IMG/VR virus record: IMGVR_UViG_3300025652_000043
Span: 1 to 64,000 of that record
Reading direction: 5' to 3' (one strand)
DNA from: a virus
DNA length: 64,000 nt
Of this stretch, positions 19,801 to 30,300 are shown piece by piece. Within the stretch, counting starts at the first letter, position 1, and every line of letters begins with the position of its first letter. Under the pieces are notes generated by a model that saw only the letters and a list, made by a program, of their open reading frames with translations, made no database searches and had not been told where the DNA came from. The position numbers and the translations under genes were made by a program.

Positions 19801-22800
19801 GGAGTGTCTAAAAAAGATTATAAAAGAGCTGCAAATAAGTTTTTTAAAGATACTTATGTTCCTACACTTGAAAAATGTAAAGAATATATTGAAAAGTATG
19901 AAGGTTTTCATAAAACTTTTCCTGATGATAAAGGTGTACAAGCTACTTTATCTACCTTAAGGTCTCAAGAAATAAATTTTGAAAATATTCTAAAGAATGA
20001 AGAGGCATTTTTTGATAAAGCTTATGAAGAAGGATTAAAAAAAGGTAATATTAAAGATTTAGAGGACACTGATGACACTATTAAAAAGGAAGACTTAGAC
20101 CATAATGAAGAGGAGTCTTTAACTAGAAATTTCTATAGAAGTTCTAATGAAGATATACATAAAGAAAAAATAGGAGCTAAATTAAAAAGAGTTTTTACAG
20201 GAATACCTACAGGTGAAAAAGGTTTTATGGGTACACCTTTATATGAAGATTTTGATATGATTTACAATTTCATAGCTACTTATATCTCTAGTCCATTGCC
20301 TACTGATCCATCTTTTAATGAAATGGTTAAAAGACTTAAACTTATTGAAGCAAAAGTGCCATGGATGAAAGAAGTTATAAAAAGGTTAGAAGAGTCTCCA
20401 CAAGATACTAAAGCTAGTTTTGTTAGTAATATGTATAAATACTCTGCTAATGCAAAATTTGTAATGTTCAATAAAAACAAAGAAAAAGGTATTGAGTCTT
20501 CTTTATGGTTTAGTAATAGAAACAATCATATAAGAAAAATCAAAGAAAGTTGGAATGAAAATTTTAAAAGAAGTAAAATAGTTAAAGGCAATGTACTTGA
20601 TAAGAAAATATTAAGGGGTTTAGCAGAGCAATATGAATCTTGGAATCCACAAAATAAACATTCTGAATCTGATGAGGTATTAAAAGATTGGTTAGCTGCA
20701 TTTGGATTAGAGTTTTCAGATGGTACATGGGAAGACATAAAGCTTGGAAAACTAGTGTTAACTCATAAATCAGGTAGTAAGCCAATTAGTTTTGAGAACC
20801 TATTTAAACCTACATCAAAAGGTAGAAATTATCAATTATTTGATTCTTTATATAAATATGCTAGAGATAATTCTAAAAAAGAAGGAGATTTAGATTTTAC
20901 TGAAAATGCAAAACTCTATCCTTTAGAAGACTTAAGCACAACAATAAAAGGATTACTAGATTTAGAAGTGCTTTATAATACTTCTACAAAAAGTATTACA
21001 AGAAGAGATGGTGGAAAAACTGTTAGTGAACTGGTATATCCTAGTTTTTTCTTAGATACTATGAGAAATCTAATTAGTTCTGCAAATGATACTGAAGGTG
21101 GACATCAATATATTAAGGATTTGATGAATATACCTTTTAGTGAGAATTCAATGATACTTGAATTATTGCTTAAAAATAAAAACTTTAAAGATATCTTTTC
21201 TTATGGTGAAGTTGGATTAATGTCACTTAGAAATCAATATGAAAAACCTAATGACTATGCTAAAATAGAAGACTTATCTCCAATTGACTATGTATTTCAT
21301 CAGATGGCTATGTTTCAAGACATGAAAAATGAAGAAATTTCAGCTACTAGAAAAGGTTTTAAAATGAGAGTGGGAACAGTATCTACTCCTACCAGTTCAG
21401 ATAAAGGTAGAATGATGTTACTTAAAACTGCTGTATATGATTTTTTCAAAACTGATTTAGCTTTTGAGGGAGATGATTTTAAGTTTACTAAAAGGCTTAA
21501 AGAAGTCTTATATGCAGATTTAATTGAACCAGAATTAAATAGAAAAGTTCAACATACTACTCAAGATGTTAAGAAATATAATATAGGTGCAATGAGGTTT
21601 AATAATATGCCTTCACTTAATTATATGGTTAATTCTGAAGGACTTACTGTAGAGAAATTTTTTGAAAACATTGAAGTTCGTACTGAAAAAGGAGAAAATT
21701 TAAGTTCTGAAGAAATTAAAGCAGAATTTAAACTTCAATTTTTTACAGAAGCTACCAATATTCTTGAACAATCTATAAACTCAGAGGTAAATAGTGAATT
21801 AAAAGACATACAAGAATTTGAAGCCAGCAATGACATTAATTCAAGTAAAGACGGAATTAATAGTACAACTTATTTAAATAGAAAAGACCCATTAAATGAG
21901 AGTGACTCTGCTATGCAGAAGAAAAGAAGAGCAATGTTGGATTATGTAATAAATTCTAACATAAGTAATATGAATATTATGCAAACTATTTCAGGTGACC
22001 CTGCAGTTTACTATAATTCTAAGGTTACACCTTCAATAAAAGAGACACATGATTTATCTTCTAAAGAATTAGGAGTGAATATGGGTAAGAGACTTGCACT
22101 TATGATTGCTCCTGGTGTTGCTTTATCTAATTCACATAATGAACAGTATATTCAAATAATGTTAAAAGATAATGATATAGTAGCTCCAAATATAGAGTTA
22201 ATTGCAGGCTACCATTATGGAAAAAGTATACTTAAAAAAACTTATGAGAAAGAAACTTATAAGGTAATTATGGATAAGATTGCTACTGGAGAATATAAAA
22301 ATGATAGCCCTCAATATGAAGAAATAAAGAAAAAATTACCTAAAATAGCACCTTTTTTAAGTATTGAAAATACTGATGCACAGGAATATACAACTCTTGC
22401 AGAGCATTTAAGAGTACTTAAAGGTTTGGGTAGAATAAATAAAGAACAAGAAAAAAATATTTTAGATAACAAGGATAATTTATCTGAAGCTGATATGTCT
22501 TTAATTCTACAACCTATGAAACCTGTTTATACAGGGGAGATTATAGAAAGAGATGAAAAAGGTAAAGTAATGTTTAAGAGAATGGTTTATATTAAATCAT
22601 CTTCATTTCCTTTAATACCTGAATTAATTAATGGTACTCCTCTTGAAGGATTGATGAATACCATGAATGAGATTGAGAAAAAACAAACAAAATTTAATGG
22701 TGGTAAATATGTTGGAGTTAGAGCTTCCTATGGTAGTGCAAATAAATTAGGCTCTACTGAAAGAGAAATAAATCCTACATCTGAAACTGATTTGGCTACA

Positions 22801-25800
22801 CTACTTCAATCTAGAGAAGATGGTAAAGCACCTAAAAGAAGTGCTTTATTATTAAATAGATCAGGTTTTAAAATTCAACAAGATGTACCTAATAAATCAG
22901 CTAAAAATGGTAGTGACCAAGTATCTATGGGTACACAAATTTTTAAACTATTATTTGGTGATGGTCTTGCACAACATAGTACTAAAGAGTTTGATGGACC
23001 ACAATTATTAGAAGACTTTCATAGAGCTTTTTCTAAGATGATTAATATTAATAAAGATGCTCTTGTTGAAGAATTAGGTTTAGATGAAAATTATCAACCT
23101 AAAGATAAAGAGCAATATATGGAAAAGGTAAAAGCTTTACTTCTTAGAGAAGCTAAAGAAAGAAACTTTTCTGAAAATGATATGAAATCTTTTGACATTG
23201 ACTCTAGAAAAAACTCTAAAACTGGAGAGACAATTTACTATTTCAAACAACCTTTATGGTTGTCAGGCAATAGTAATAAGATTGAGGCAATGTTTAATGC
23301 TATTATAAACAATAAAATTTTTAAGCAAAAATTGCCAGGAAATTCATTTGTAGTAGCATCTAATAATGGTATCACTTTACAAACTCAAGAAAATTTTGAT
23401 AAAAAGAATAATAGTATAGTATACTTAGGAGATTATAAAGGTGGAGAATTACAAGGTAATGAAGTACTTGCACCATCTAGAATTAAACTTAATGGTACAC
23501 TTATAGACCTTTTTGAGGTAAGTGAAAGTGGAAACTATAAATATGTTATAAAAGATAAAGATGGTAGTTTTACTATAAATGAGAAAGCTATAGACCCTGC
23601 TTTATTTGAAAATTTTGTATTTAGAACTCCAACATCTTCACATGGTTCAGGTTCAGGTATTAAAATAGTAGGATTTATTCCTGCAGTATTAGGAGATTTA
23701 ATGATTACTCCTAGTAATTTTGTAACTCAAATGGGTCAGGATTTTGATGTAGATAAGCTTACTGCTTATCAGTATCATCATGTCTATAATGAGAAAACTA
23801 AAAGAATAGAAATCTTTAATAAAGGACATAAAGAAGCAAGATTAAGAAGTTTTAGAAATAAGTTATCTGAAATTGATAATAAAATAAAAAAAGAAGATGA
23901 GCTTTCTAAAGAAGAAAAAGATTCTGTAAATAATTTTCTTAAAGCTTTACTTGCAGATTTTAAAAGTTTTGATAATGCTGAAGAAGCTATAACACAAGTA
24001 GATGAGGTAGTTGATAAAATATTAGAAGATGAAGAAATTACTTTAGCAAAGAAAAGGGATTCTCTCTTAGAAAAATTAAGAACTATGCCTGCTAAACTTG
24101 ATATGAAGTTAGCACAAAATATGTTTATAGGTATACATAATAAAATTTACAATAGTACAGATCCTTTTATACAAGCTAAAATTAATAAAGTGCTTTCAAT
24201 GGATACTGCAACTGAACAAGCAGAAAACATTGATAATAAAGTGAGTAGCTCTAAAATAGTTAACTTAACTTCTCCTAAATATCAAAGAGAAAAATTAATT
24301 TCAGGCTCTACTGGTAATTCTGCTATTGGAGTTTATGCTAAAGGAATGACTCTTAATTCTCTTATACAACAACAAAAAGAAGGAGATAAACTTGAAATTT
24401 TAAATGCAGAAGGAGAGAAAAAAGTAAGATTTATAGGAGACTTAAAAACAGAAGGTGAATTTGGTTTACTTCAAAATTTAACTATTTCTCCTAAAAAAGA
24501 AAATGGAGAAAGAATTGAAGCTACAGAAGTTGAAAAATATTTTACCAGACCTTTAGTTGAATCTTTAGATGAAAGGGTGAACACTGCTACTGATAATGAA
24601 AAAGCTCAAATCTTAGGTAGAGTAGGTATTACTAATATCAAAAATGTTGCAGTAGATAATTTCTTAGCTTTACAAGGTATTGATGTTGAAGTAAGAGAAT
24701 TAGATATAGATAAGGGTGAATATGAGGAAGCTAACCCTTTTCATAAAATAGGTTATTTGCCAGGCACTACTGAGCCTGTATATTATAGTGAACATTCTAT
24801 TCCTTACTTATTACACTCTCAACCTATTATAAAAGAGTATTTTAAAAGGTTAAAGAATGGTAGAGCACAAGCAGGAAACTTAACTAAAGATTTAGAAAAA
24901 ACTATACTTGCTGAATTAATGGGAGACTACAAGATTCAACCTAAATTCAGTGAAAATTTTACAGGTAAAAAACTTTTTAATAGTCTGTCTAATAATATAG
25001 ATTCTGAATTTCAAAAAGAAGTTTTATTTCTATATGCAGATTTAATGAAAGATGCAGATAAGGTTAAAGAAATTCAAAGTTCTATTGACTTATCTAACTT
25101 GGGTAAATCTATGTGGGAAGCTAAAGATAAAATAGAAAAATTTAAAGATTTAGCAACTAATAAGGACTTCAAAAACTTAAGTAATCTTATAGGTGATTTT
25201 AATTATAAGGGTGAAGGGGTTTATTTAGGAGATATAAATATAGGAGATGTTAAGAATACTAAAATAGAGGGTCTTTATTTTAAACCCACTACTAATCAAG
25301 GTATAATGGTTAGTACAGCAGTGTCTCTTGCCAGAAACTTATTTTTAAATAACTTTTTTCCTTATTATGACTCTGCTATTGAGATAGCAATGCAAGATAT
25401 TATTACTGTTTCTGGTAAAAAAGATACTCCTCAATTTAGAGAAGAAGTTTTTAATAATATAAAGCAATTTATAACCTCTTCAGATAGTAATGGAATATTC
25501 TTAGACACTACTAAAAATGTTAGAGAAGACTTATTATTTGAAAAAGATGGTCCATCTTTATCTACTTATGTAGCAGACACATTAGGAGTTACTGATAAAG
25601 AATATTCAAAAGGTATCAATTTACTTGGCAAAAATATTCTTATTACTTCTTTTAGTTATGAGAAAGGAGTAAATGGTAAGCCTAGTTTAATAAAGTATGA
25701 TAATACTGCTGCAGGTAATACTAATGAAGAAGATTTTCATGTAGCTATGAAAGAATTGCTAGTAAGTGATTCTCCTTTACCACCTAGAAATGGTAGACCT

Positions 25801-27336
25801 TATACTACTAGAATGTTAGCTCAAGATTTAGTGTCTTATTCTTATGTATCAGGTGGTATAATTAGTGAAGCTATACAATTTCATAAATTTATTCCTTTAG
25901 AGTATTTTGACCAAATTACTGTAAAACAAGTATATAAAGGTGGCAGAGTCATAGAAATGCCTGTAACTAAAAAAATGCAAGGTTATGATACTAGGATAAT
26001 GAATTGGAGTGATATGGGCATTTTAGGTAATTTCACAACACAATTTATCCAAAATAATCCTACTTTTTCAAGAGCATTATCTAAAGAAGATATAAAATCT
26101 TTAAACTATTTAGACAAGACTAAAAGAAGTTTTGAATATTTTGTTAAAGAGGGAGAAATTTTACCAGAATTTGTAAGGTTATCTGGTAACAGTAGAGCTA
26201 AAAACAAACAAGGAAAAACAAGTCTTTATAAATTAGTTTTTGGAAATACTTATGAGCAAATAGATGTATTAGGTGAATTTGGAATGACTGAATATAGTGC
26301 AAAAGAGTCTGATCTAAAAACATCAATAGGAGTGGCTACCCCTAGAAAAGTATTTACTAAAAAGAATGGAGGATTTACTTATACTCAACCTAAGACTGCA
26401 CCTTTTGAAGCAAATACAGGAGATAGTGTACTTACATTACTTAAAAAAGTAAAAGCAGATAATGCATCTTCTAATCCTAATTTATCTGAAATAGCCTCTA
26501 CTTTAATAGACTTATTTGGAGATAAGGCAATGGAACTTCAAATAAAAGTTGAGGAGGATTTAGGACCTGCAGGAGTTTATAGCCCATCTAATAATACTAT
26601 AACACTCAAAAAAGGTTCTAAAAACTTGGGAGAAACTTTTGTACATGAATTTATACATGGAGTAACTTCAAAATACCTTAATCCTTATATAAATCACACT
26701 ACAGGGCAATTAAAAACTGATATTGAAATTCCTAAAGATATTCAAGAGATAAATAGTGTTTTTCTTGAGACTAGAAATTATATTATAGATACCTATAAAG
26801 AGGAATATGATAATTTTATGTTCAAATGGGAGACTTATAAAGATGCAAAAAAGAATAAAGAAGCTTCTGGTGTTATTTTTACTCCGAGAGAGAGAAATTT
26901 ATTCTATTCTACTGTAAATTTAAAAGAGTATCTTGCAATATCATTAGGAAATAATCAACTTTTATTAGAGGAAACTTCAAAAGTACCTTATAAATCTACT
27001 AAGATTACATTGTCAGAGAAATTGATGAAAGTCTTAAATAGAATATTTGAAAGTATGGCAGGAAAAGAGAATAGTTTAGCTGAACAAATTATAGGTAAAA
27101 ATCTTGATTTTATTCAAAAAAGAGCTAATACTTTAGAAAAATCTTCTGAGAAACTTCCATCTGAATTAGATATACAAAGGGATTTAGGTTCTTCTCCAAA
27201 TTTAGATAACTATTATAATGGAAATGCTCCTCCTCTTGACCAATATGGAGACTTATTTGGTAATGACCAAGATATTTCTTTTGAAAAATTAGTAGAAACA
27301 GTAATGTTACCTCTAGGAACAAAACCTTGTAAATAA
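13837..27336 (+). CDS. Giant virion protein with crAss-type RNA polymerase and zinc metallopeptidase motifs
   Basis: The 4,499-aa product is one of the largest phage proteins I would expect to meet. The sequence TQMGQDFDVDKLTAY has the DFDxD signature (D3302, D3304, D3306) of YonO/crAss-family RNA polymerases, whose Asp triad binds the catalytic Mg2+ in a double-psi beta-barrel. In crAss-like phages this polymerase is packaged, injected and transcribes early genes. Near the C-terminus HEFIH (4270-4274) followed by NLKEYLAISL (E4364) fits a gluzincin-type zinc metallopeptidase of the kind carried by large phage polyvalent proteins. The first ~1,200 residues are helical with long coiled-coil Lys/Glu stretches. 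The gene ends in TAATG with the next gene. Exact domain borders cannot be drawn by eye. Confidence 0.8.
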   Translation: MDDIFEEENLLKHGYKISPFGAAYSDLQGNYLESITIDGQTKSSLIDKKEYTRLYDEHYNLQNSGYKFDPYSGVPESNQKQQGLAKMYAEEFRKDAANAVIPIEVKESEEFKETFKEESKLKEEQGEKVYPTVEAQEEAAEKGTMYESFTEEDMSKEDKSDLKSLMAQKEKLLEEDPDFDAESAQSIEDRNKEAEQYGKYNPIQVFAGLQNIIDSAIAQVVPTGTGMKSEENKLKLEELNKEIASKKRGFVANSKQRLKGSIADIEQRREELNTLAHPQKSTRLDYAQKILEETLWTLEDHENNSWMPQTVFSMYNAIDQGTRGIVGLVSEVPTILHLKYDATNDNDIDESQFLVADALRMRQKVTNANLNQSDAHKFIIGINESLKFVGFSKVGRNAGTTVANNLLAKGLPKVTTKLGKKAVKWGSDLAGFGTQLVMHPSTYYSSADRYAGDITLDEEGNIITDLKTTRTLLRELNESLELIADEQSKGENSVYDKTQLDINKGIIEDAIEKAKANAPAGLVEAFAYGLTETGKELFFETQLTKGLNFLGSKLKKIPSLSKLGKNIDDISAVSKSKGAMDAQRRFAGVSNTGTRVIGNLLEEDLEEVAVQLTPTIGELNWEDYKRQASEVLTFDFHAKVLAQTFVMNKGFQALGKTNEFLDDHSWRNNFTAMIAAGKKGVTKFDYVAERKAAYDRKVFLKTSFTKLGDASSRVIAEDILMKTGEGTITIQDYHNKISELNRAGDPIGAMELKRDLLRKQAIHAANSGATKEFSLALKKLSLNTKVDGQTRQLAKDMLEEANDIQNDVSTYPNSEEILDYKSKLKYSSKTLEEVEMAQLKVQFDDMYENTRNLEEELAKEDLTLQDFSSNEKVEDFDAKVNRVVENLSEHEIQFLKLETVKTTLKNSQKQVNKLLKDATSPETQAIIHERGKYFKTIDEVNRRYFNGKMTASEFKKLVAPTLEKRGVSGILKGGKLVEINNNIYKAKKKGEIQAQAIKSQRTKLRKQAEQEAKDLAQPVEEKIEIVNDVIEEQRENLKKAQEENDVEGIKKATDLLEYWAIEVAKLEKEGSTPAEVETKKAKIEAERQAELKRMTFNELFELFKGHQVGLIGNKKELEGDTFRIIDTVKEGKEVVIERQKPDGTISSFGIPVGKDFKKFEEKYKDVELSIEDINKKYDAEVATLESQPTQQTSEVKVTPAESIVQPVEQKTDEQKKYEASLNKTAEVIDTVISQEADSKIQVNDKDEIDFNDIQDFDLPIEQEHEETVEALKLFAQEYEAVYKVKPTFKDWWEATIEAEDGNIYVFDKNLLEWTAAQWNFAKLGNSNWQKVWKDNYTNNSKIRVRFKSIREAYRSNEELAKVNTEIVKTPIVTSNTPKSPATGNPMALVSGDVTPNVGKTMTTNVKGNFSAIKYQNEKEESGEITVYTKEDKNKEIPQLNENTPLEIKELLHPDNLNPGDKVNIRVIDESEWSTILVNIYNDKGIIDKRISFQEWYDTNSKEWLKDNKGSTLEDFQNSELFISRIPMFYTNPATNNDVMFVADTAWYNQYSMGDPDTDNKVIDLNNPSSTVQESVKLGKKNALQLRQDVIIGEVTEGIIETKTSGFAQKIPGNLPVKTLWEVARDNQIVLFDGSDFVDLEGNTINTNTHVILNMDKVLENFQNAGFNNGTKSTMQSMYLSPDHKTTENGEVIQHYKAFMVLRTDEGGREKQAMREDVETAKLILSAHEALTTKETVNGITYEKALELRDMLLDNSDVALNIAEAEDAYGMVRGLVALETTNGLIDYPSSGGNKKYKSFLTKLLEDKLKVIQNTSKDVPTARGISIKNNDGTFKVEVKPYVDFLKTRLSTNIMSYNMGTEENWASTHNIQPIIKINPVRSEEVKSIQENQQVVNETPTETKVEDIKEDVAKARELEQLKELDKEKDSFLASINALNETTPSTDELSDESLPEMDDVTLIRDSLKTIGDLAAKDQRDIIQFLRDSLSLVVGVSKKDYKRAANKFFKDTYVPTLEKCKEYIEKYEGFHKTFPDDKGVQATLSTLRSQEINFENILKNEEAFFDKAYEEGLKKGNIKDLEDTDDTIKKEDLDHNEEESLTRNFYRSSNEDIHKEKIGAKLKRVFTGIPTGEKGFMGTPLYEDFDMIYNFIATYISSPLPTDPSFNEMVKRLKLIEAKVPWMKEVIKRLEESPQDTKASFVSNMYKYSANAKFVMFNKNKEKGIESSLWFSNRNNHIRKIKESWNENFKRSKIVKGNVLDKKILRGLAEQYESWNPQNKHSESDEVLKDWLAAFGLEFSDGTWEDIKLGKLVLTHKSGSKPISFENLFKPTSKGRNYQLFDSLYKYARDNSKKEGDLDFTENAKLYPLEDLSTTIKGLLDLEVLYNTSTKSITRRDGGKTVSELVYPSFFLDTMRNLISSANDTEGGHQYIKDLMNIPFSENSMILELLLKNKNFKDIFSYGEVGLMSLRNQYEKPNDYAKIEDLSPIDYVFHQMAMFQDMKNEEISATRKGFKMRVGTVSTPTSSDKGRMMLLKTAVYDFFKTDLAFEGDDFKFTKRLKEVLYADLIEPELNRKVQHTTQDVKKYNIGAMRFNNMPSLNYMVNSEGLTVEKFFENIEVRTEKGENLSSEEIKAEFKLQFFTEATNILEQSINSEVNSELKDIQEFEASNDINSSKDGINSTTYLNRKDPLNESDSAMQKKRRAMLDYVINSNISNMNIMQTISGDPAVYYNSKVTPSIKETHDLSSKELGVNMGKRLALMIAPGVALSNSHNEQYIQIMLKDNDIVAPNIELIAGYHYGKSILKKTYEKETYKVIMDKIATGEYKNDSPQYEEIKKKLPKIAPFLSIENTDAQEYTTLAEHLRVLKGLGRINKEQEKNILDNKDNLSEADMSLILQPMKPVYTGEIIERDEKGKVMFKRMVYIKSSSFPLIPELINGTPLEGLMNTMNEIEKKQTKFNGGKYVGVRASYGSANKLGSTEREINPTSETDLATLLQSREDGKAPKRSALLLNRSGFKIQQDVPNKSAKNGSDQVSMGTQIFKLLFGDGLAQHSTKEFDGPQLLEDFHRAFSKMININKDALVEELGLDENYQPKDKEQYMEKVKALLLREAKERNFSENDMKSFDIDSRKNSKTGETIYYFKQPLWLSGNSNKIEAMFNAIINNKIFKQKLPGNSFVVASNNGITLQTQENFDKKNNSIVYLGDYKGGELQGNEVLAPSRIKLNGTLIDLFEVSESGNYKYVIKDKDGSFTINEKAIDPALFENFVFRTPTSSHGSGSGIKIVGFIPAVLGDLMITPSNFVTQMGQDFDVDKLTAYQYHHVYNEKTKRIEIFNKGHKEARLRSFRNKLSEIDNKIKKEDELSKEEKDSVNNFLKALLADFKSFDNAEEAITQVDEVVDKILEDEEITLAKKRDSLLEKLRTMPAKLDMKLAQNMFIGIHNKIYNSTDPFIQAKINKVLSMDTATEQAENIDNKVSSSKIVNLTSPKYQREKLISGSTGNSAIGVYAKGMTLNSLIQQQKEGDKLEILNAEGEKKVRFIGDLKTEGEFGLLQNLTISPKKENGERIEATEVEKYFTRPLVESLDERVNTATDNEKAQILGRVGITNIKNVAVDNFLALQGIDVEVRELDIDKGEYEEANPFHKIGYLPGTTEPVYYSEHSIPYLLHSQPIIKEYFKRLKNGRAQAGNLTKDLEKTILAELMGDYKIQPKFSENFTGKKLFNSLSNNIDSEFQKEVLFLYADLMKDADKVKEIQSSIDLSNLGKSMWEAKDKIEKFKDLATNKDFKNLSNLIGDFNYKGEGVYLGDINIGDVKNTKIEGLYFKPTTNQGIMVSTAVSLARNLFLNNFFPYYDSAIEIAMQDIITVSGKKDTPQFREEVFNNIKQFITSSDSNGIFLDTTKNVREDLLFEKDGPSLSTYVADTLGVTDKEYSKGINLLGKNILITSFSYEKGVNGKPSLIKYDNTAAGNTNEEDFHVAMKELLVSDSPLPPRNGRPYTTRMLAQDLVSYSYVSGGIISEAIQFHKFIPLEYFDQITVKQVYKGGRVIEMPVTKKMQGYDTRIMNWSDMGILGNFTTQFIQNNPTFSRALSKEDIKSLNYLDKTKRSFEYFVKEGEILPEFVRLSGNSRAKNKQGKTSLYKLVFGNTYEQIDVLGEFGMTEYSAKESDLKTSIGVATPRKVFTKKNGGFTYTQPKTAPFEANTGDSVLTLLKKVKADNASSNPNLSEIASTLIDLFGDKAMELQIKVEEDLGPAGVYSPSNNTITLKKGSKNLGETFVHEFIHGVTSKYLNPYINHTTGQLKTDIEIPKDIQEINSVFLETRNYIIDTYKEEYDNFMFKWETYKDAKKNKEASGVIFTPRERNLFYSTVNLKEYLAISLGNNQLLLEETSKVPYKSTKITLSEKLMKVLNRIFESMAGKENSLAEQIIGKNLDFIQKRANTLEKSSEKLPSELDIQRDLGSSPNLDNYYNGNAPPLDQYGDLFGNDQDISFEKLVETVMLPLGTKPCK

Positions 27337-30300
27337 TGGATTGTAAAATAAAATTTAGAAAAGAAGCAGAAAAAGAAGCCTTTGACATTGCAAAATCTAA
27401 TGGAAAAATAGGTAGTGCAAAAACAAAAGGTCTTCTTGTATTTTATCCTGTAAATAAGGAAGGAAAAGTAACTAAAGGTAAAAGTGCAGGGGAAATTGCT
27501 AAAAGAAAAGTAAAAGAAATTAATGCACATTTTCAATCTGCAAGATTTGGAGCTAGTGTAACACTTAATAATGGATTTAATGATGGTGTTGGAATAGATA
27601 TTAAAATTTCTGAAGCTTATTTAGACTATTTAGTAGCTCAAAACGAAAAGGCTATTGATATGACTCTTTCAAGAGAAATACAAATTGAAGATGCAAAAAG
27701 GGCTGGTATTGAATATGATAATAGATATTTATTTGATGAAAATTTACCTGGCAATCAACCTCCAAGTAATACCAATTCTCCTCTTACTCAAAAAGGTATG
27801 GAATTTGGAGAATACTATAATAGAAGATTAAAAGCTAAAAACTTTATTGAACAAAGAGCTAAAGTTCTTAAAGAGATGAAGGGAAGTCAAAGTCTTCAAA
27901 AGAAAAGAGAAATAAAATTTTTTAATGACTTAAAAGATAAAGAGGAAAATTTATTAAAAAGAATATCAGGAGATATAGCTTCACTTAATACTGGGTCTTA
28001 TGTCTTAGATAATTTTTTTACTTATTTTAATAGTGATATTAGTACTATTAATGATATGCTTAATCAAAATCCTAGCCTTGAAAATTTGATGGCTGCTGAA
28101 GAGTATATGAAAACTTTAAGATGGGTGTTTAGTGCAGACATATTAGATAGTCCTTTCTTTGCTTATGGTATTGATAAACTAGAAGGAAGTACATTACAAA
28201 AATTTAATACGGCATTAAATAGTTTTAAAAAACTTGATAATAAATATGTTCAGAAGACCAATAGTATGGCTATGAAAGTATTTAAAGAAGCAGATGAAAA
28301 TGCAACAGATTTATCTGAAAAAGAAGAGGTACAAAAATTAATAGACCTTGTACATAACAGTGAGATAAGTATATTAGAAGAGTATTTTTTACCTTTAGAT
28401 GGGGATGGCTCTAAAGAAGACACTATTAGAGCTTTAGTTAGAAAAATATTTGATGACTCTATTTCAAAACAAGAAATAAGCTATCTACAAGATAGGATAC
28501 TTAATCATAAAGAAAGTTTAGAAAGAGAACTCCCAGTTAAAAAAAGATCAGGTTTTGGTTTATTATCTACTACATTTGACTATTCAATTTTAAAAAAAAC
28601 AGCTAAAGATGGTGCTTCAAGACTAATAAGTAAATATTCTTCTGTTTGGAATGGAGTATTAAAGAATTATAACTATAAAATAAATAGTATAAATTTAAAA
28701 CTCTCTAAACCAAATAAGACTAGAACTGATTATATAACTATAGACAAAATTAGAAAATCTCTTTTTAGAGAATTAAAGAATAATGGAGCTGCATTTATAG
28801 CTATAGAATCTTTACCTGAAATGCAAGATTCTGACATGTTGGAGTCTTTTGAAAGAATAGAAACTTTATTTGCAATACCTAAAGATAACCTTAGAGGGAG
28901 ATTAGAAGACACTAAAAAAGCTGAAGAATATAAAGAGAGAGTTATAAAACAACTCCAAGGTAAACATGGTACAAGATTAGTTGCAGAAAGAGAGTATAAT
29001 AATCTTATAGCAGAGCAAAAAGATAAGATGCTTGATCTTGAGATTGATTTAGAAAAGGAACTCAATACTGCTCTTGAAAAGGAAGCTAAAAATGTATATT
29101 CTGAACTATCAATAGAGAAAAAACAAGAACTAGCAAATTCTTATCTAAGCAAATCACCATTCTTTCTTTCAAAAAACTTAAAAGAAAAAGGCAATTCTAC
29201 TATAACTATTCCTCAATATGACCAATCAACTTTAGAGGTATCACATTCCTTAGAATATACTACTTTTATACCCTCAAAAGACAATCATTTTGATAAAGAT
29301 TTCTCTGATAATATTGAATCTAATCCTGTAATTTTAGAAGCCTGGGAAAATTTTAGTTCTGCACTAAAATATATCAATTCTAATAGAAAGTATATGGACA
29401 ATAATAAGAATAGAGATACTCTTGATTATATTGATTCATTAATTGATACTGCAAAAGAACATAACTTAGAGATAATGGCAAATGCAAGTGCCATAAAAAG
29501 GGCACTTAGACCTACTAAAAAATTCTTATATGATGCTTCAAGTGCTATTACTGAAGCTTTAGGATTAAGAGCACATTTAACTGGTACAACTCAATCTTTA
29601 AGAACTGTTTTAACTTCTGTAGATGAGAGAATAAGAGAAATTGCACAAGGTTCATATTCATTATTAACTGCAAATGAGATTAAACTCATGAGCAAATATA
29701 AAAATGGAATTTTATCAGACAAGGCATTTGAAATACTTCAAGAACAATTAGGAGTGACTTCAAATAGAATAGACCCTAATACTACTTTAAAAAGACATAT
29801 TCAAGATATTATAAGAGAAAGAGTCTATAAAAGTCAAGACAGTAATATGACTAAAGACCTTATAGCTCAACTTGGTATAGTACAAGAGTTTAAAGCTAAA
29901 AAAGAAGTTGAGACTAAACTTAAATTTTTAAGGGGATTAATTCAAAAAATTAAAGTAGGGTCTAGTATAACTGAAAAATCAAATGTTGCTGAACTTGTTG
30001 AAAATTTTATAAATACCCATTTATATGGACATTCTAGAAGACCTACAGACAAACTAAAATTATATAAAAGCTATACTGGAGAAGACAAAATGTATATTGA
30101 AGCCACTAGAAAGGCTATAGAAGACTTAGAGGAAGTTTTAGAAATGACTCAAAATGAGTCAGCTAGAAGAAAAATTGAAGCTGATATTAAATCTCTTCAA
30201 AAAAATATTGACAATAAGGGACATTTAGTTACAGGACAAAGTGTAATAGAAGCTATGTTTGTTAAAACTGCAATTTATGCAGGTTTAGGGTATAATTTTA

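Noticed and set aside
27125-27536. Antisense frames of 87 and 107 codons
   Set aside because: They lie opposite two long, confidently coding genes, are low-complexity (Phe/Leu-rich mirror of Lys/Glu codons) and have no independent signal.
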